Part shown: positions 25,615 to 34,249 of the stretch, piece by piece
Numbering within the stretch: the stretch's first letter is position 1
How the letters are laid out: every line of letters starts with the position of its first letter
Notes under the pieces: generated by a model
What the model was told of the DNA's origin: nothing
What the model saw: only the letters and a program-made list of their open reading frames with translations
The model's database searches: none
Source of the DNA: Clostridium weizhouense
GTDB taxonomy: Bacteria; Bacillota; Clostridia; Clostridiales; Clostridiaceae
Length of the DNA stretch: 64,000 bases
NCBI RefSeq assembly: GCF_019431045.1
Contig: NZ_JAHXPT010000003.1
Span: 124,001 to 188,000 of the forward strand
Reading direction: 5' to 3'
Translations under genes and position numbers: made by a program

Positions 25615-27018
25615 ATGTCAGAAAATAAAAATAAACAGATTGTTTGGTACACATTAGCTTTTATGGCTTTTTCAGCAGTATGGGGTTTTGGTAATGTTGT
25701 TAACGGTTTCTCAGAATATAATGGTCTTAAAGCAATTGTTTCTTGGATTATAATTTTTGCGATTTATTTTGTACCTTATGCTTTAATGGTAGGAGAATTA
25801 GGATCAGCATTTAAAGAGCATGGTGGCGGAGTAAGTTCATGGATTAATGAAACTATAGGACCTAAAATTGCATATTATGCTGGTTGGACATATTGGGTAG
25901 TTCATATGCCTTATATCTCACAGAAGCCTTCAAATGTTATGATAGCAACAAGTTGGGCTATTTTTCAAGATAAAAGGATTAGTTCAATGAATCCCAAAGT
26001 TATGCAATTAATTTGCTTAATAATTTTTTTGGTTGGACTTTATATTGCATCAAAGGGATTAAATCCATTAAAAAAATTAGCAACGCTTGCAGGGACATCA
26101 ATGTTTGTAATGTCTATTTTATTTATTGTTTTAATGATAGCAGCACCAGCAATCACAGATGCACATTTAAATTCTATTGATTGGTCTGTTAAAACATTTA
26201 TGCCAACCTTTGATACGAAATTTTTTACTAGTTTAGCTATTTTAGTATTTGCAGTTGGAGGCTGTGAAAAAATCTCCCCTTATGTTAATCAGATGAAAAA
26301 TCCAGAAAGAGGTTTTTCAAAAGGTATGATTGCTTTAGCAATTATGGTTGCTGTATGTGCAATTTTAGGTACAGTTTCACTTGGAATGATGTTTGATTCA
26401 AATAATGTACCTAAAGATTTAATGACAAATGGTGCATATTATGCATTTCAAAAGTTAGGGGAATATTATCATTTAGGAAATTTATTTGTAATTATATATG
26501 CAATTACAAACCTTATAGGTCAATTTTCAGTTTTAATTATATCAATTGATGCACCTTTACGTATGTTACTTGATAGTGCAGATAAACATTTTATTCCTGA
26601 GAAAATGTTTATAAAAAATAAATATGGATCATATACAAATGGAAATAAACTTATTTTAGTTATTGTTTCAATTCTAATAATAATACCAGCTTTTGGAATT
26701 GGAAGTGTAGATGAACTAGTAAAGTGGTTAGTAAAGTTAAATGCTGTATGCATGCCTCTTCGTTATTTATGGGTGTTTGCTGCATATATTGCACTTAAAA
26801 AAGCAGGACAAAAGTTTAATAGAGAATATTATTTTGTAAAGAATGATACACTAGGTATTATTCTAGGTGCATGGTGTTTTGCATTTACTGCTTTTGCATG
26901 TATTGGAGGTATGTACTCAACTGATTTGTTTAAATTATTACTTAATATTGTAACACCATTTGTATTAATTAGTTTAGGCTTAATTATGCCTTATCTTGCA
27001 AAAAAGAATAATAAATAA
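25615..27018 (+). CDS. APC-superfamily amino acid permease
   Basis: This 467-aa integral membrane transporter has about 12 hydrophobic segments. The first contains AFSAVWGFGNVVNG, the characteristic unwound helix 1 region with GxxxG that binds the amino acid alpha-carboxylate; FAVGGCEKISPYV near residue 210 is the helix 6 equivalent. It resembles the glutamate/GABA antiporter branch. The substrate is not fixed. GAAAGGGG precedes the ATG. It has its own terminator and is single-gene. A weak cre-like site upstream may mean carbon control. Confidence 0.88.
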   Translation: MSENKNKQIVWYTLAFMAFSAVWGFGNVVNGFSEYNGLKAIVSWIIIFAIYFVPYALMVGELGSAFKEHGGGVSSWINETIGPKIAYYAGWTYWVVHMPYISQKPSNVMIATSWAIFQDKRISSMNPKVMQLICLIIFLVGLYIASKGLNPLKKLATLAGTSMFVMSILFIVLMIAAPAITDAHLNSIDWSVKTFMPTFDTKFFTSLAILVFAVGGCEKISPYVNQMKNPERGFSKGMIALAIMVAVCAILGTVSLGMMFDSNNVPKDLMTNGAYYAFQKLGEYYHLGNLFVIIYAITNLIGQFSVLIISIDAPLRMLLDSADKHFIPEKMFIKNKYGSYTNGNKLILVIVSILIIIPAFGIGSVDELVKWLVKLNAVCMPLRYLWVFAAYIALKKAGQKFNREYYFVKNDTLGIILGAWCFAFTAFACIGGMYSTDLFKLLLNIVTPFVLISLGLIMPYLAKKNNK

Positions 27019-27030
27019 TAATTTGTGTTT

Positions 27031-27062
27031 AAAAATTCATCACTTTTAGTGGTGAATTTTTT
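27031..27062 (+). terminator. Terminator after the permease
   Basis: AAAATTCATCAC and GTGGTGAATTTT (one G-U) form the stem, followed by TT. Confidence 0.8.
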
Positions 27063-27213
27063 AATTATTCAAAAGATTATAAAAATATAATTTAGTGGAT
27101 AACTTATATTAAAATGTAGTTTATATAAAGTAGATATAGATAATTTTAAAAAAGTGATTTTATGAGAAATAGATAGAAATACTAATATGAAATGTTTAAT
27201 AGGAGGAAGAAAA

Positions 27214-27867
27214 ATGGATTTTGGAAATCTTCAAAAAATAACAAACGGAAAAAGGAAATATGCTATAACACCATATATTCCAGGTGGATTTATTACTACA
27301 GATAATTTGCAAAAAATTGTTGATGTAGTTAAAAAATTTAATGGAGTAATAAAGATAACATCTGGACAAAGAATATTAATAACAAATCTTGAAAAAGAAG
27401 ATTTAGAAAAAATATGGAAAGAACTTGGCATGGAGCCGGCAGTAAAAAGCCAAAACTCAGTAAAGAATGTTGAGATGTGTCCAGCAGGGTTTTGTAAAAG
27501 ATCAAAATATAATACGATTAGTACTGGAATGAAACTTCTAAATAAATATAAGTGGAAAGATATGCCTTGCAGAACTAAGATAGGAGTGGCAGGATGTAGA
27601 AATGCTTGTGGAAGTGTATATAGCAAAGATGTTGGAGTAATTGCAGATAAAACTGGATTTATTGTAACGGTTGGAGGGTCAGCTGGACATAATCCAAGAA
27701 TGGCAGATATTATTGCTAAAGATTTAACAGAGAAGCAAGCATTAAAGTTAGTAGATAATATTTTTATATATTACAAAAAACATGCAGAAGATGGAGAAAA
27801 ATTAGGATTTTTTATTGATAGAATTGGATTAGATAATTTTTATAAAGAAGTGAGTAAAAGTATGTAA
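27214..27867 (+). CDS. Siroheme/[4Fe-4S] sulfite/nitrite-reductase-like domain protein
   Basis: This 217-aa protein starts at ATG 27214 after AGGAGGA; an in-frame ATG at 27187 lacks a ribosome site. It is a half-size NirA/sulfite reductase unit: a ferredoxin-like N-terminal region with IPGGFITTDNLQ and ITSGQRILIT, then cysteines MCPAGFCKRSK (about residues 87-97) and CRTKIGVAGCRNACG (about 118-132) for the [4Fe-4S]-siroheme site. It could reduce sulfite, nitrite or another oxyanion, or serve in anaerobic electron transfer; short stand-alone versions are common in clostridia and of unproven function. No flavin partner gene is adjacent. Confidence 0.85.
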   Translation: MDFGNLQKITNGKRKYAITPYIPGGFITTDNLQKIVDVVKKFNGVIKITSGQRILITNLEKEDLEKIWKELGMEPAVKSQNSVKNVEMCPAGFCKRSKYNTISTGMKLLNKYKWKDMPCRTKIGVAGCRNACGSVYSKDVGVIADKTGFIVTVGGSAGHNPRMADIIAKDLTEKQALKLVDNIFIYYKKHAEDGEKLGFFIDRIGLDNFYKEVSKSM

Positions 27868-27956
27868 GTAATATATATTATAACCTAATTAAAGATATTA
27901 AAAATTAAATAAATTACTATCAAAAATAAATACTTTATATATTATATAAATTTAAT

Positions 27957-28015
27957 ATAGTAATAGTCTATAATTTTATTTTTCACAAAACTATAGATTA
28001 TTATTATATTACTAT
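27957..28015. repeat. Nested inverted repeat in the gap after the reductase gene
   Basis: ATAGTAATA (27957-27965) pairs with TATTACTAT (28007-28015), and CTATA inside it with TATAG. There is no T tract. It lies in the 437-base gap 27868-28304, otherwise AT-rich with no gene seen. Confidence 0.45.
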
Positions 28016-28304
28016 TGTGAGTTTTTATATATCTAATGATTTCTTAGTAAAAATAATATGCAAAATATTCATGATTTTTATTAATATCATAAAAAGCTAT
28101 TAATTTAAATGAATAATTTTATTATATAAAATAAAATTGGTTGAAATAATATTTCAAAATGAAATAGTTAAAATGAAAAAATATGACATATATTAAAAAA
28201 TTTTTAATAAAAATGTATTAAACAAATAATTAAGTACTTTTATTAAAACAATACAAAAGTTTAGTATAAGATTTATGAATATTAAGATTATAGAAAGGAG
28301 TTAT

Positions 28305-28853
28305 TTATAAATTATAAAAGAATTGCAAAGGAAGTTTTAATTGCAGTAGGTGGAAGAGAAAATGTTTTAAGTAATGCAACTTGAATAACAAGGCTTCATA
28401 TTAGTATTAAAGATTCATAAAAAGTTAATTTCGAAATTATAAATAAAATAGAAGGGGCTATAGGGATAGTTCAATCAGATAATTTACAAGTAGTCTTTGG
28501 TTAAGGAAAAGTAGCAAAAGTAGGGGTAGAATTTTCTAAATTAACAGGTATTGCATTAGGAATTTTAGATAAAATCAAAGCAGAAGATCTTGCAAAAGCA
28601 AACAAAACATCAAGTAAATGGTGGTTATATATTATGAGCAGGATTTTTACCATTAGTAGCAGTTGGATTACATCAAGCATTAACGTCAATGCATGCAATA
28701 TTAAATGATCCTAATAGATATACGCAAGGAATAAATTATTTATTACATATACTTATGATGGCTGGAGGAGGTCAAGTAGGTGCAGGACTTGCATTATATT
28801 TAAAAACCGAGAATAGACGTTTAAAACGATTAACTCTAAATTTCTATTTTTAG
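28305..28853 (+). pseudogene. Decayed PTS EIIBC gene, glucose/MurP type
   Basis: One frame reads as a PTS EIIB domain (KRIAKEVLIAVGGRENVLSN, then ITRLHISIKDS and DNLQVVFG) broken by in-frame stops at 28382 (TGA at the catalytic Cys position), 28418 (TAA) and 28502 (TAA). After 28640 a different frame continues as the late EIIC domain (VAVGLHQALTSM, MMAGGGQVGAGLALYLK), so most of the membrane domain was deleted. The N-terminal start codon is also lost although the ribosome site remains. The live ancestor would have taken up and phosphorylated a sugar such as N-acetylmuramate or a beta-glucoside; the nearest resemblance I recall is MurP. It is not functional. Confidence 0.85.
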
Positions 28854-28991
28854 TATATTTAGGTTAATTTTATGTTAAGTTTTTTAAAAATAGTTTAAAT
28901 CTTTATATAAAAGGAATATACTTAAACTGTAATTTTTTAGTTTAATATGAAATAAAAAGAATGTTTATATTTTATAAGGAGATGCTATAAA

Positions 28992-29618
28992 ATGTTTAAC
29001 TTTAACAAAAAGGAAGATAAATTTTATATTTTACTCTCAAAGATGGGTAAGCATACAAATGATGGAGGAAAACTGTTAAGAGAAAGTTTAGATACTTTAC
29101 ATGATAAAGATACTCATGTAAAAAAGATTGAAGCTTTAGAGCATAAAGGAGATCAATTAGTACGTGACATAATTAAAGAATTGAATGAAGCTTTTATAAC
29201 ACCTATAGATAGAGAAGATATATATGCTATTGTTAAGGAAATGGATAATATATTAGATTCAATTAATTCAACTATACATAGATTTGTAATGTTTAATATT
29301 AATGAAGGTACAGAAGCATGTAAATATTTAGCAGATAAAGTAGTACAAGCTACTGCGGAAATTTTAGAATTAATACATGAACTAAATTTAATAGGAAATA
29401 AATCAAATAGTATAAATAAAAGGTTAAAAAGAATAGATGAAATTGAAGATGAAGCTGATATTTTATTTAGAAAAACAGTAGAAAAATTATTTAAAGATGA
29501 AATAGATCCTTTAACTGTTATGAAATGGAAAGAAATATATCAAATTTTAGAAAACACTATAGATACATGTGAAAGAGTTGGAAATATTGTAGAGGGAGTT
29601 GTCATGAAAAATGCATAG
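28992..29618 (+). CDS. DUF47 / PhoU-like accessory protein of phosphate transport
   Basis: This 208-aa, all-helical, PhoU-fold protein begins MFNFNKKEDKFYILL and has the family segments KIEALEHKGDQLVRDII, ITPIDREDIYAIVKEMDNI and RLKRIDEIEDEADILFRK. DUF47 proteins sit beside Pit transporters and are thought to regulate them. Its stop overlaps the start of the Pit gene by 8 bases, a clear translational coupling. It is cytosolic, near the membrane. GGAG lies before the ATG. Confidence 0.93.
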   Translation: MFNFNKKEDKFYILLSKMGKHTNDGGKLLRESLDTLHDKDTHVKKIEALEHKGDQLVRDIIKELNEAFITPIDREDIYAIVKEMDNILDSINSTIHRFVMFNINEGTEACKYLADKVVQATAEILELIHELNLIGNKSNSINKRLKRIDEIEDEADILFRKTVEKLFKDEIDPLTVMKWKEIYQILENTIDTCERVGNIVEGVVMKNA

Positions 29619-30609
29619 CACTATGACTATAACAATATTTATAGTAATTTTGGTATTAATATTTGATTTTATAAATGGGTTTCATGATACAGCTACAGCA
29701 GTTGCTACATCTATTACTACAAGAGCACTTACTCCTAAAAATGCTATATTGATATGTGCAATATTTAATTTTATAGGTGCATTTACAGGAACAGCAGTTG
29801 CTAAAACTGTAGGAGATAATATTGTAAGTCATAATGATATACCTCAATGGGTTATAATTGGGGTTTTACTTTCAGCTATAATTTGGAATTTAATTACATG
29901 GTATTTTGGTATTCCAAGTAGTTCATCACATGCATTAATAGGAGCATTAGTTGGTGGTGGAATAGCTTATAAATCAACTTTAAATGTGGTTAATTGGTAT
30001 AATTTAATTCATAGTGTAATATTATGGCTATTTCTTTCTCCGATTATAGGTTTTGTAGTAGGTTATATAATAATGTTACTACTTAATAAAATTTTAAGAC
30101 CATTTAAACTTCATGTTGTAAATAAATTATTTTTAAAATTTCAAATTGTAGCAGGAGCATTTATGGCATTAAATCATGGTGGAAATGATGCTCAAAAATC
30201 TATGGGAATAATAACTATGGCTTTGTTAAGTGGAAACCTTATTGAAAGTTTTGATGTTCCAGTATGGGTTATAGTAGCTTGTGCATTAGCGATGACGCTT
30301 GGAACTTCATTAGGAGGAAAAAAGATTATAAAAACTATGGGGAGTGGAATGGCAAAATTGACTCCAGTAAATGGTTTTGCAGCGCAGACAGGTGCAGCAG
30401 TTGTAATATTATCTGCTACTTTATTTCGTGCACCAGTGAGTACAACACATATAATTTCAACAACTATAATGGGTGTTGGCGCATCTAAAAGAATGAAATC
30501 GGTAAAATGGGGAATTGCTAAAAATATAGTTTGGGCATGGATTTTAACAATTCCAATAACAGCATTTATTGCAGCAATTATAATATTTATAGGAAAAGTA
30601 TTTTTGTAA
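29611..30609 (+). CDS. pit: Low-affinity inorganic phosphate transporter, PiT family
   Basis: This 332-aa, about 10-helix transporter of the PHO4/PiT family has the duplicated signature: GFHDTATAVATSI near the N-terminus and LNHGGNDAQKSMG near residue 190, plus GIPSSSSHALIGALVGG and AAQTGAAVVILSA. PiT transporters move metal-phosphate complexes with protons or cations. The 8-base overlap with the DUF47 gene shows an operon, a common arrangement. It is followed by a strong terminator. Confidence 0.95.
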   Translation: MHSTMTITIFIVILVLIFDFINGFHDTATAVATSITTRALTPKNAILICAIFNFIGAFTGTAVAKTVGDNIVSHNDIPQWVIIGVLLSAIIWNLITWYFGIPSSSSHALIGALVGGGIAYKSTLNVVNWYNLIHSVILWLFLSPIIGFVVGYIIMLLLNKILRPFKLHVVNKLFLKFQIVAGAFMALNHGGNDAQKSMGIITMALLSGNLIESFDVPVWVIVACALAMTLGTSLGGKKIIKTMGSGMAKLTPVNGFAAQTGAAVVILSATLFRAPVSTTHIISTTIMGVGASKRMKSVKWGIAKNIVWAWILTIPITAFIAAIIIFIGKVFL

Positions 30610-30696
30610 ACTTAAAAATGTACATAAGCAAAATTAATTTGATAATTATTTTATTCTATAGAAATAAATTTTAAATGATTATTAAAACAAAAGCAA

Positions 30697-30737
30697 AAAG
30701 TCATGTGGTCGTATAAGATTAATACATGACTTTTTTA
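30697..30737. terminator. Terminator between pit and a convergent gene
   Basis: AAAAAGTCATGT and ACATGACTTTTTT flank an 18-base loop; T tract on the plus strand. Confidence 0.9.
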
Positions 30738-30743
30738 TTTTTA

Positions 30744-31346
30744 TTATTCTTTTCTACTTGGAGTACCTAAAAGAAATCCAATACATCCTGAAACAAAATC
30801 TCTCATTTGAGTTAAACTCGCTAAGGAAATTTGAGTTAAATCAGTAAAATTCCTTGCTATTATTATTACAATTAATGAGATTACTCCTATTATAGTAGCT
30901 ATTATAATTTGTTGCTTACTAGTTTCTTGTTCAGTTAAATTTTTGTTTGAAGAATTTTTAATATCTATTTCATTTTTAGTATTATTATTAGATTGTACAT
31001 TGCTAGAAATAAAATCTGGATTATTTTCAGAACTGTCTACTGAATTTAAAGAGTTTGTGTTATCTAAATAAATACTATTTTCATTAGAAATTATATCATC
31101 TTTAAAACATGAAATTTTATTATTTTTAGATTTTTTTATGAAGTTAGCACTTAAAAAATATCCAAAAATGGAGGCGGCTGTTGTTCTAATGACAACATCA
31201 ATGTTATGAGTATTTTTTGAAATTACTTCATTTGAAAACAAGTTGTATATTAATTGAATCATAAGAATAATCATAAACAATATAAGACATCTATCAATTA
31301 AAGCAATTCTTTTAAATGATTTTAATAGCTTACGAAATTTATTCAT
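30744..31346 (-). CDS. Membrane protein of unknown function, 200 aa
   Basis: It has a hydrophobic helix near the N-terminus (IDRCLILFMIILMIQLIYN), a second around residue 55-65 (TAASIFGYFLSA), a long polar Asn/Ser-rich linker, and a third helix near the C-terminus (IIIATIIGVISLIVIII) before LTQMRDFVSGCIGFLLG. The Asn-rich linker is low-complexity. No family is recognised. It is single-gene with its own promoter in the 377-base gap. Confidence 0.7.
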   Translation of the reverse strand: MNKFRKLLKSFKRIALIDRCLILFMIILMIQLIYNLFSNEVISKNTHNIDVVIRTTAASIFGYFLSANFIKKSKNNKISCFKDDIISNENSIYLDNTNSLNSVDSSENNPDFISSNVQSNNNTKNEIDIKNSSNKNLTEQETSKQQIIIATIIGVISLIVIIIARNFTDLTQISLASLTQMRDFVSGCIGFLLGTPSRKE

Positions 31347-31576
31347 TGCTATTCACTCCTATAATAAAATAAATAGAATCTATTTATTTTATAAAATTTA
31401 TCATTAAGTTTAAAAAATTTTTTTTATTATATTTATTATATTAAAAAGTTTGAAAATTGTTACATATTTATAAAAAATGTTGAGAATATGATATAAAATT
31501 TAAATATATAAATTTCAATAAAGTTTGAACATTAATATAAATCTTAAAATCTTTATAAATATTATTTCTATAAAAG

Positions 31577-31610
31577 ATTATAAATATATTAACTTAATTA
31601 GAACCTATAT
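31577..31610. repeat. 34-bp intergenic motif, copy 2 of 3
   Basis: See the copy at 634. It sits about 115 bases upstream of the DUF1904 gene in the 377-base gap 31347-31723, which otherwise shows only AT-rich promoter DNA. Confidence 0.6.
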
Positions 31611-31723
31611 GCTAATTCATATTTTAAAGTATAATAATTTTGTTGTTGTTCCTAAAATACTGATATTATATAATAATGTTACAGAATAATAAGTAATATT
31701 ATAGTAAGAAAGGGGATTATTAT

Positions 31724-32068
31724 ATGCCATTTATAGGTTCTAAAACAACTATGAAACTTTCAAAAGAGAAAGAAGAAAAAATAAAAAAAAGACTAGGAGA
31801 AATAATTGAACTAGTTCCAGGGAAAAGTGAAAAATTTTTGATGGTTGGATTTGAGGGTGAGTATTCGCTTTACTTTGGAGGAGAAAAATTAGAAAAAGGT
31901 GCATTTATAGAAGTAAAAGTATTTGGAAAGGCAAGTAAAGAAACTTTTGCAATGTTAACTAGAGAAATTAGTAATATATATTGGGAAGAATTACAAATAC
32001 CTAAGAATAAAATATATATTAAATATGAGGAGGTTGAAAATTGGGGGTGGAATGGAAGTAATTTTTAA
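31724..32068 (+). CDS. DUF1904 / MIF-tautomerase-like protein
   Basis: This 114-aa protein begins MPF, giving an N-terminal Pro2 after Met removal as in tautomerase-superfamily (MIF/4-OT) enzymes, and has the beta-alpha-beta pattern of DUF1904 (VPGKSEKFLMVGFEG, AFIEVKVFGKA). It might tautomerise a keto-enol substrate such as phenylpyruvate; activity is unproven. AAAGGGG precedes the ATG. It is followed by a perfect terminator, so it is single-gene. Confidence 0.82.
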   Translation: MPFIGSKTTMKLSKEKEEKIKKRLGEIIELVPGKSEKFLMVGFEGEYSLYFGGEKLEKGAFIEVKVFGKASKETFAMLTREISNIYWEELQIPKNKIYIKYEEVENWGWNGSNF

Positions 32069-32084
32069 TTACGATATAAAAGTG

Positions 32085-32117
32085 AAAGCAAGAACTTATT
32101 TTTAGTTCTTGCTTTTT
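32085..32117 (+). terminator. Terminator after DUF1904
   Basis: AAAGCAAGAACT and AGTTCTTGCTTT form a perfect 12-bp stem followed by TT. Confidence 0.9.
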
Positions 32118-32367
32118 AACTAATTTAATAATTAAGATACTTAAAAATATCATATTAAGAATAAAACTCAAATAGGAAATAAAACAAAAGAGTGAAAATT
32201 TGTTTATAATAATGGTATACTATAACTTGTTCAATGGTTAGAAACGAAAGAAAAGATATTATTTGACTATTAGAATATTTTCATGTAGGTTTTAAAAGAA
32301 AAATATATGAAAAATTTAATAGATCAATACGCTTTTGGGTTATTTTTATATAGGAGAAAATAGTAAG

Positions 32368-33381
32368 ATGATAATTGTTATGAAATCAGAAGTTACAGAA
32401 GAAGAAGTAAAAAAAGTAAAATCATTAATTGAAAAAATAGGATTAGAAAGTAATTTATCTAAAGGAGCTACTAATTATATATTAGGGGTAATAGGTGATA
32501 CATCTATAATAGATCCTAAAAAAATATTAGCTTTTTCAGGAGTAGATAAAGTAATGAAAATTCAAGAACCTTTTAAGAAGGCTAATAAATTATTTAAGGC
32601 CGAAAATACTGTGGTAAAAGTTCAAAACTCAATTATTGGAGGAAAAAATTTAGGAATAATAGCAGGGCCATGCTCTGTTGAAAGTGAAGAACAAATTGTT
32701 GAAATTGCAAAGAAGGTAAAAAATGCAGGAGCAAATTTCTTAAGAGGAGGAGCATTTAAGCCTAGAACTTCACCTTACAGTTTCCAAGGATTAGAGTTTG
32801 ATGGATTAAAATTATTAAAAACTGCAAAACAGGAAACAGGCCTTCCAATAGTGACTGAACTTATGTCTACAGATTATATAGACAAGTTTGTTGAGGATGT
32901 AGATGTAATACAAATAGGTGCTAGGAATATGCAAAATTTTGATTTATTAAAACAGGTCGGAAGAACTAAGACACCTATTTTATTAAAAAGAGGATTATCT
33001 GCAACAATAGAAGAATGGCTTATGTCAGCTGAATATATAATGTCTGAAGGAAATGAAAATGTAATTCTTTGTGAAAGAGGAATTAGAACATTTGAGACTT
33101 ACACTAGAAATACTTTAGATTTACAAGCAGTTCCAGCTATTAAAAAGTTATCTCATCTACCTATTATTATTGATCCAAGTCATGCTGGGGGATATGCTTA
33201 CTTAGTAGAACCTATGGCTAAAGCTTCAGTTATAGCAGGTGCAGATGGACTTATGATAGAAGTGCATAATGATCCTAAAAATGCATTAAGTGATGGACAA
33301 CAGTCAATTAAACCGGATGAATTTAAAATATTAATGAACAAAGTTAGATCTTTAGCTAAAATAGAAGGAAAAGAAATTTAA
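32368..33381 (+). CDS. aroF: 3-deoxy-7-phosphoheptulonate synthase (DAHP synthase), type I AroF
   Basis: This enzyme makes the first compound of the shikimate pathway from phosphoenolpyruvate and erythrose-4-phosphate. It is 337 aa from ATG 32368 (AGGAGA 10 bases before; MIIVMKSEV is the typical AroF start); a TTG at 32335 gives a longer, unlikely form. The N-terminal ferredoxin-like regulatory domain (about residues 1-70) precedes the TIM barrel with IAGPCSVES, RGGAFKPRTSPYSFQG, QIGARNMQNF, LLKRGLSATIEEW and DPSHAGGYAYLV. The N-terminal domain suggests feedback inhibition by an aromatic amino acid. It stands alone. Confidence 0.96.
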   Translation: MIIVMKSEVTEEEVKKVKSLIEKIGLESNLSKGATNYILGVIGDTSIIDPKKILAFSGVDKVMKIQEPFKKANKLFKAENTVVKVQNSIIGGKNLGIIAGPCSVESEEQIVEIAKKVKNAGANFLRGGAFKPRTSPYSFQGLEFDGLKLLKTAKQETGLPIVTELMSTDYIDKFVEDVDVIQIGARNMQNFDLLKQVGRTKTPILLKRGLSATIEEWLMSAEYIMSEGNENVILCERGIRTFETYTRNTLDLQAVPAIKKLSHLPIIIDPSHAGGYAYLVEPMAKASVIAGADGLMIEVHNDPKNALSDGQQSIKPDEFKILMNKVRSLAKIEGKEI

Positions 33382-33405
33382 TATATTTACATATATAATT
33401 TTATG

Positions 33406-33440
33406 ATGAGCTTTATATTTAAGTATAAAGCTCATGTTTA
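33406..33440 (+). terminator. Hairpin after aroF
   Basis: ATGAGCTTTATA and TATAAAGCTCAT form a perfect 12-bp stem; the T tract (GTTTAAAAG) is weak. Confidence 0.65.
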
Positions 33441-33528
33441 AAAGATTTCTGATTCTGTAAAGACATAAAACAAAAGCTGAAAATACGTTTAGTGTATTCT
33501 ATACGATATATATAAAGAGGTGTTATAA

Positions 33529-33828
33529 ATGGCAAAGAAAAATAGTAGGAATAATGATTTATTAAAAGATACCAAAGGAACAACAAGTCCTAAGATTTAT
33601 ACATTGTTAGTTGATTTAGTAAATGAAGATAAAGAAAAATTGGCAGAAGATGTGTTGAAAATAGATTATTTAATAACATATGCAAGTAATTGCATAAAAG
33701 ATAAAGATTTTAGAGAAGCAAAAGAGGTTTTAATTATGATAAAAACGAGAATAGATAAGTTAAAAGATGAAGGAGTAAATATCAAATATATAATTTATCT
33801 TTATGATAAATTAAAATCTAGATTATAA
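33529..33828 (+). CDS. Hypothetical helical protein, 99 aa
   Basis: This Lys/Asp/Glu-rich, soluble protein starts MAKKNSRNNDLLKDTKG and is predicted helical with a heptad-like C-terminal half (VLIMIKTRIDKLKDEG). GAGGTG precedes the ATG. The stop codon lies inside the third copy of the 34-bp motif. The family is unknown; it is probably single-gene with its own terminator. Confidence 0.7.
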   Translation: MAKKNSRNNDLLKDTKGTTSPKIYTLLVDLVNEDKEKLAEDVLKIDYLITYASNCIKDKDFREAKEVLIMIKTRIDKLKDEGVNIKYIIYLYDKLKSRL

Positions 33829-33855
33829 ATGTATTAACTTGATTAGAAGATATAT
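33822..33855. repeat. 34-bp intergenic motif, copy 3 of 3
   Basis: See the copy at 634. This one overlaps the stop codon of the 99-aa gene. Confidence 0.6.
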
Positions 33856-33877
33856 AGATAATAAATACTTAATTTTA

Positions 33878-33916
33878 ATGCTATCACAGGAATAATAAAA
33901 TTTGTGATAGCATAGT
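33878..33916 (+). terminator. Terminator after the 99-aa gene
   Basis: ATGCTATCACA and TGTGATAGCAT form a perfect 11-bp stem, followed by AGTTT. Confidence 0.7.
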
Positions 33917-34101
33917 TTATATTAAACCAATTATAAATAATAGAGATTAAATTGTTATAATTTATTAATTCATATTAAAAACATGCAAAACTAAGTTAAA
34001 ATATTAACATAAAAAATAAAAAATAATTATACAAAATTTTAGAGTTTTGATATAATTAACTCAGAAGATGGAAAATACCATAAAAATAGGTTAAAAAAAC
34101 A

Positions 34102-34116
34102 TTGAAAACGAATATT
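34102..34116 (+). promoter_or_regulatory. Candidate cre (CcpA) site
   Basis: TTGAAAACGAATATT fits the WTGNAANCGNWNNCW cre pattern with one mismatch and lies 36 bases before a good promoter for the alcohol dehydrogenase. It would give carbon catabolite control of the BMC locus. The gap 33829-34249 is otherwise AT-rich with an extended -10 (TGATATAAT) at 34049-34057. Confidence 0.4.
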
Positions 34117-34151
34117 TTAAAGATATTTTCTAAATTTTCAAAAAATATACT

Positions 34152-34179
34152 TGAAATTTTTGTTTATTATGGTACAATC
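34152..34179 (+). promoter_or_regulatory. Sigma-A-like promoter of the alcohol dehydrogenase
   Basis: TTGAAA (34152-34157) and TACAAT (34174-34179) are separated by 16 bases and lie about 70 bases before the start codon. Confidence 0.5.
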
Positions 34180-34249
34180 AAACTAATTAGGAATGTTATT
34201 ATATTAACAAGCAATATATTCTCTAAAATAATATGGGGGTATATAGTAG

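Noticed and set aside
28382..28384. TGA at the catalytic cysteine of an EIIB domain, possible selenocysteine
   Set aside because: The same frame has two further TAA stops, no start codon and a large deletion, and no SECIS hairpin is seen just after the TGA; decay is the simple explanation.
30264..30488. Plus-strand open frame within the Pit transporter
   Set aside because: It lies inside the pit gene in another frame and lacks a ribosome site.
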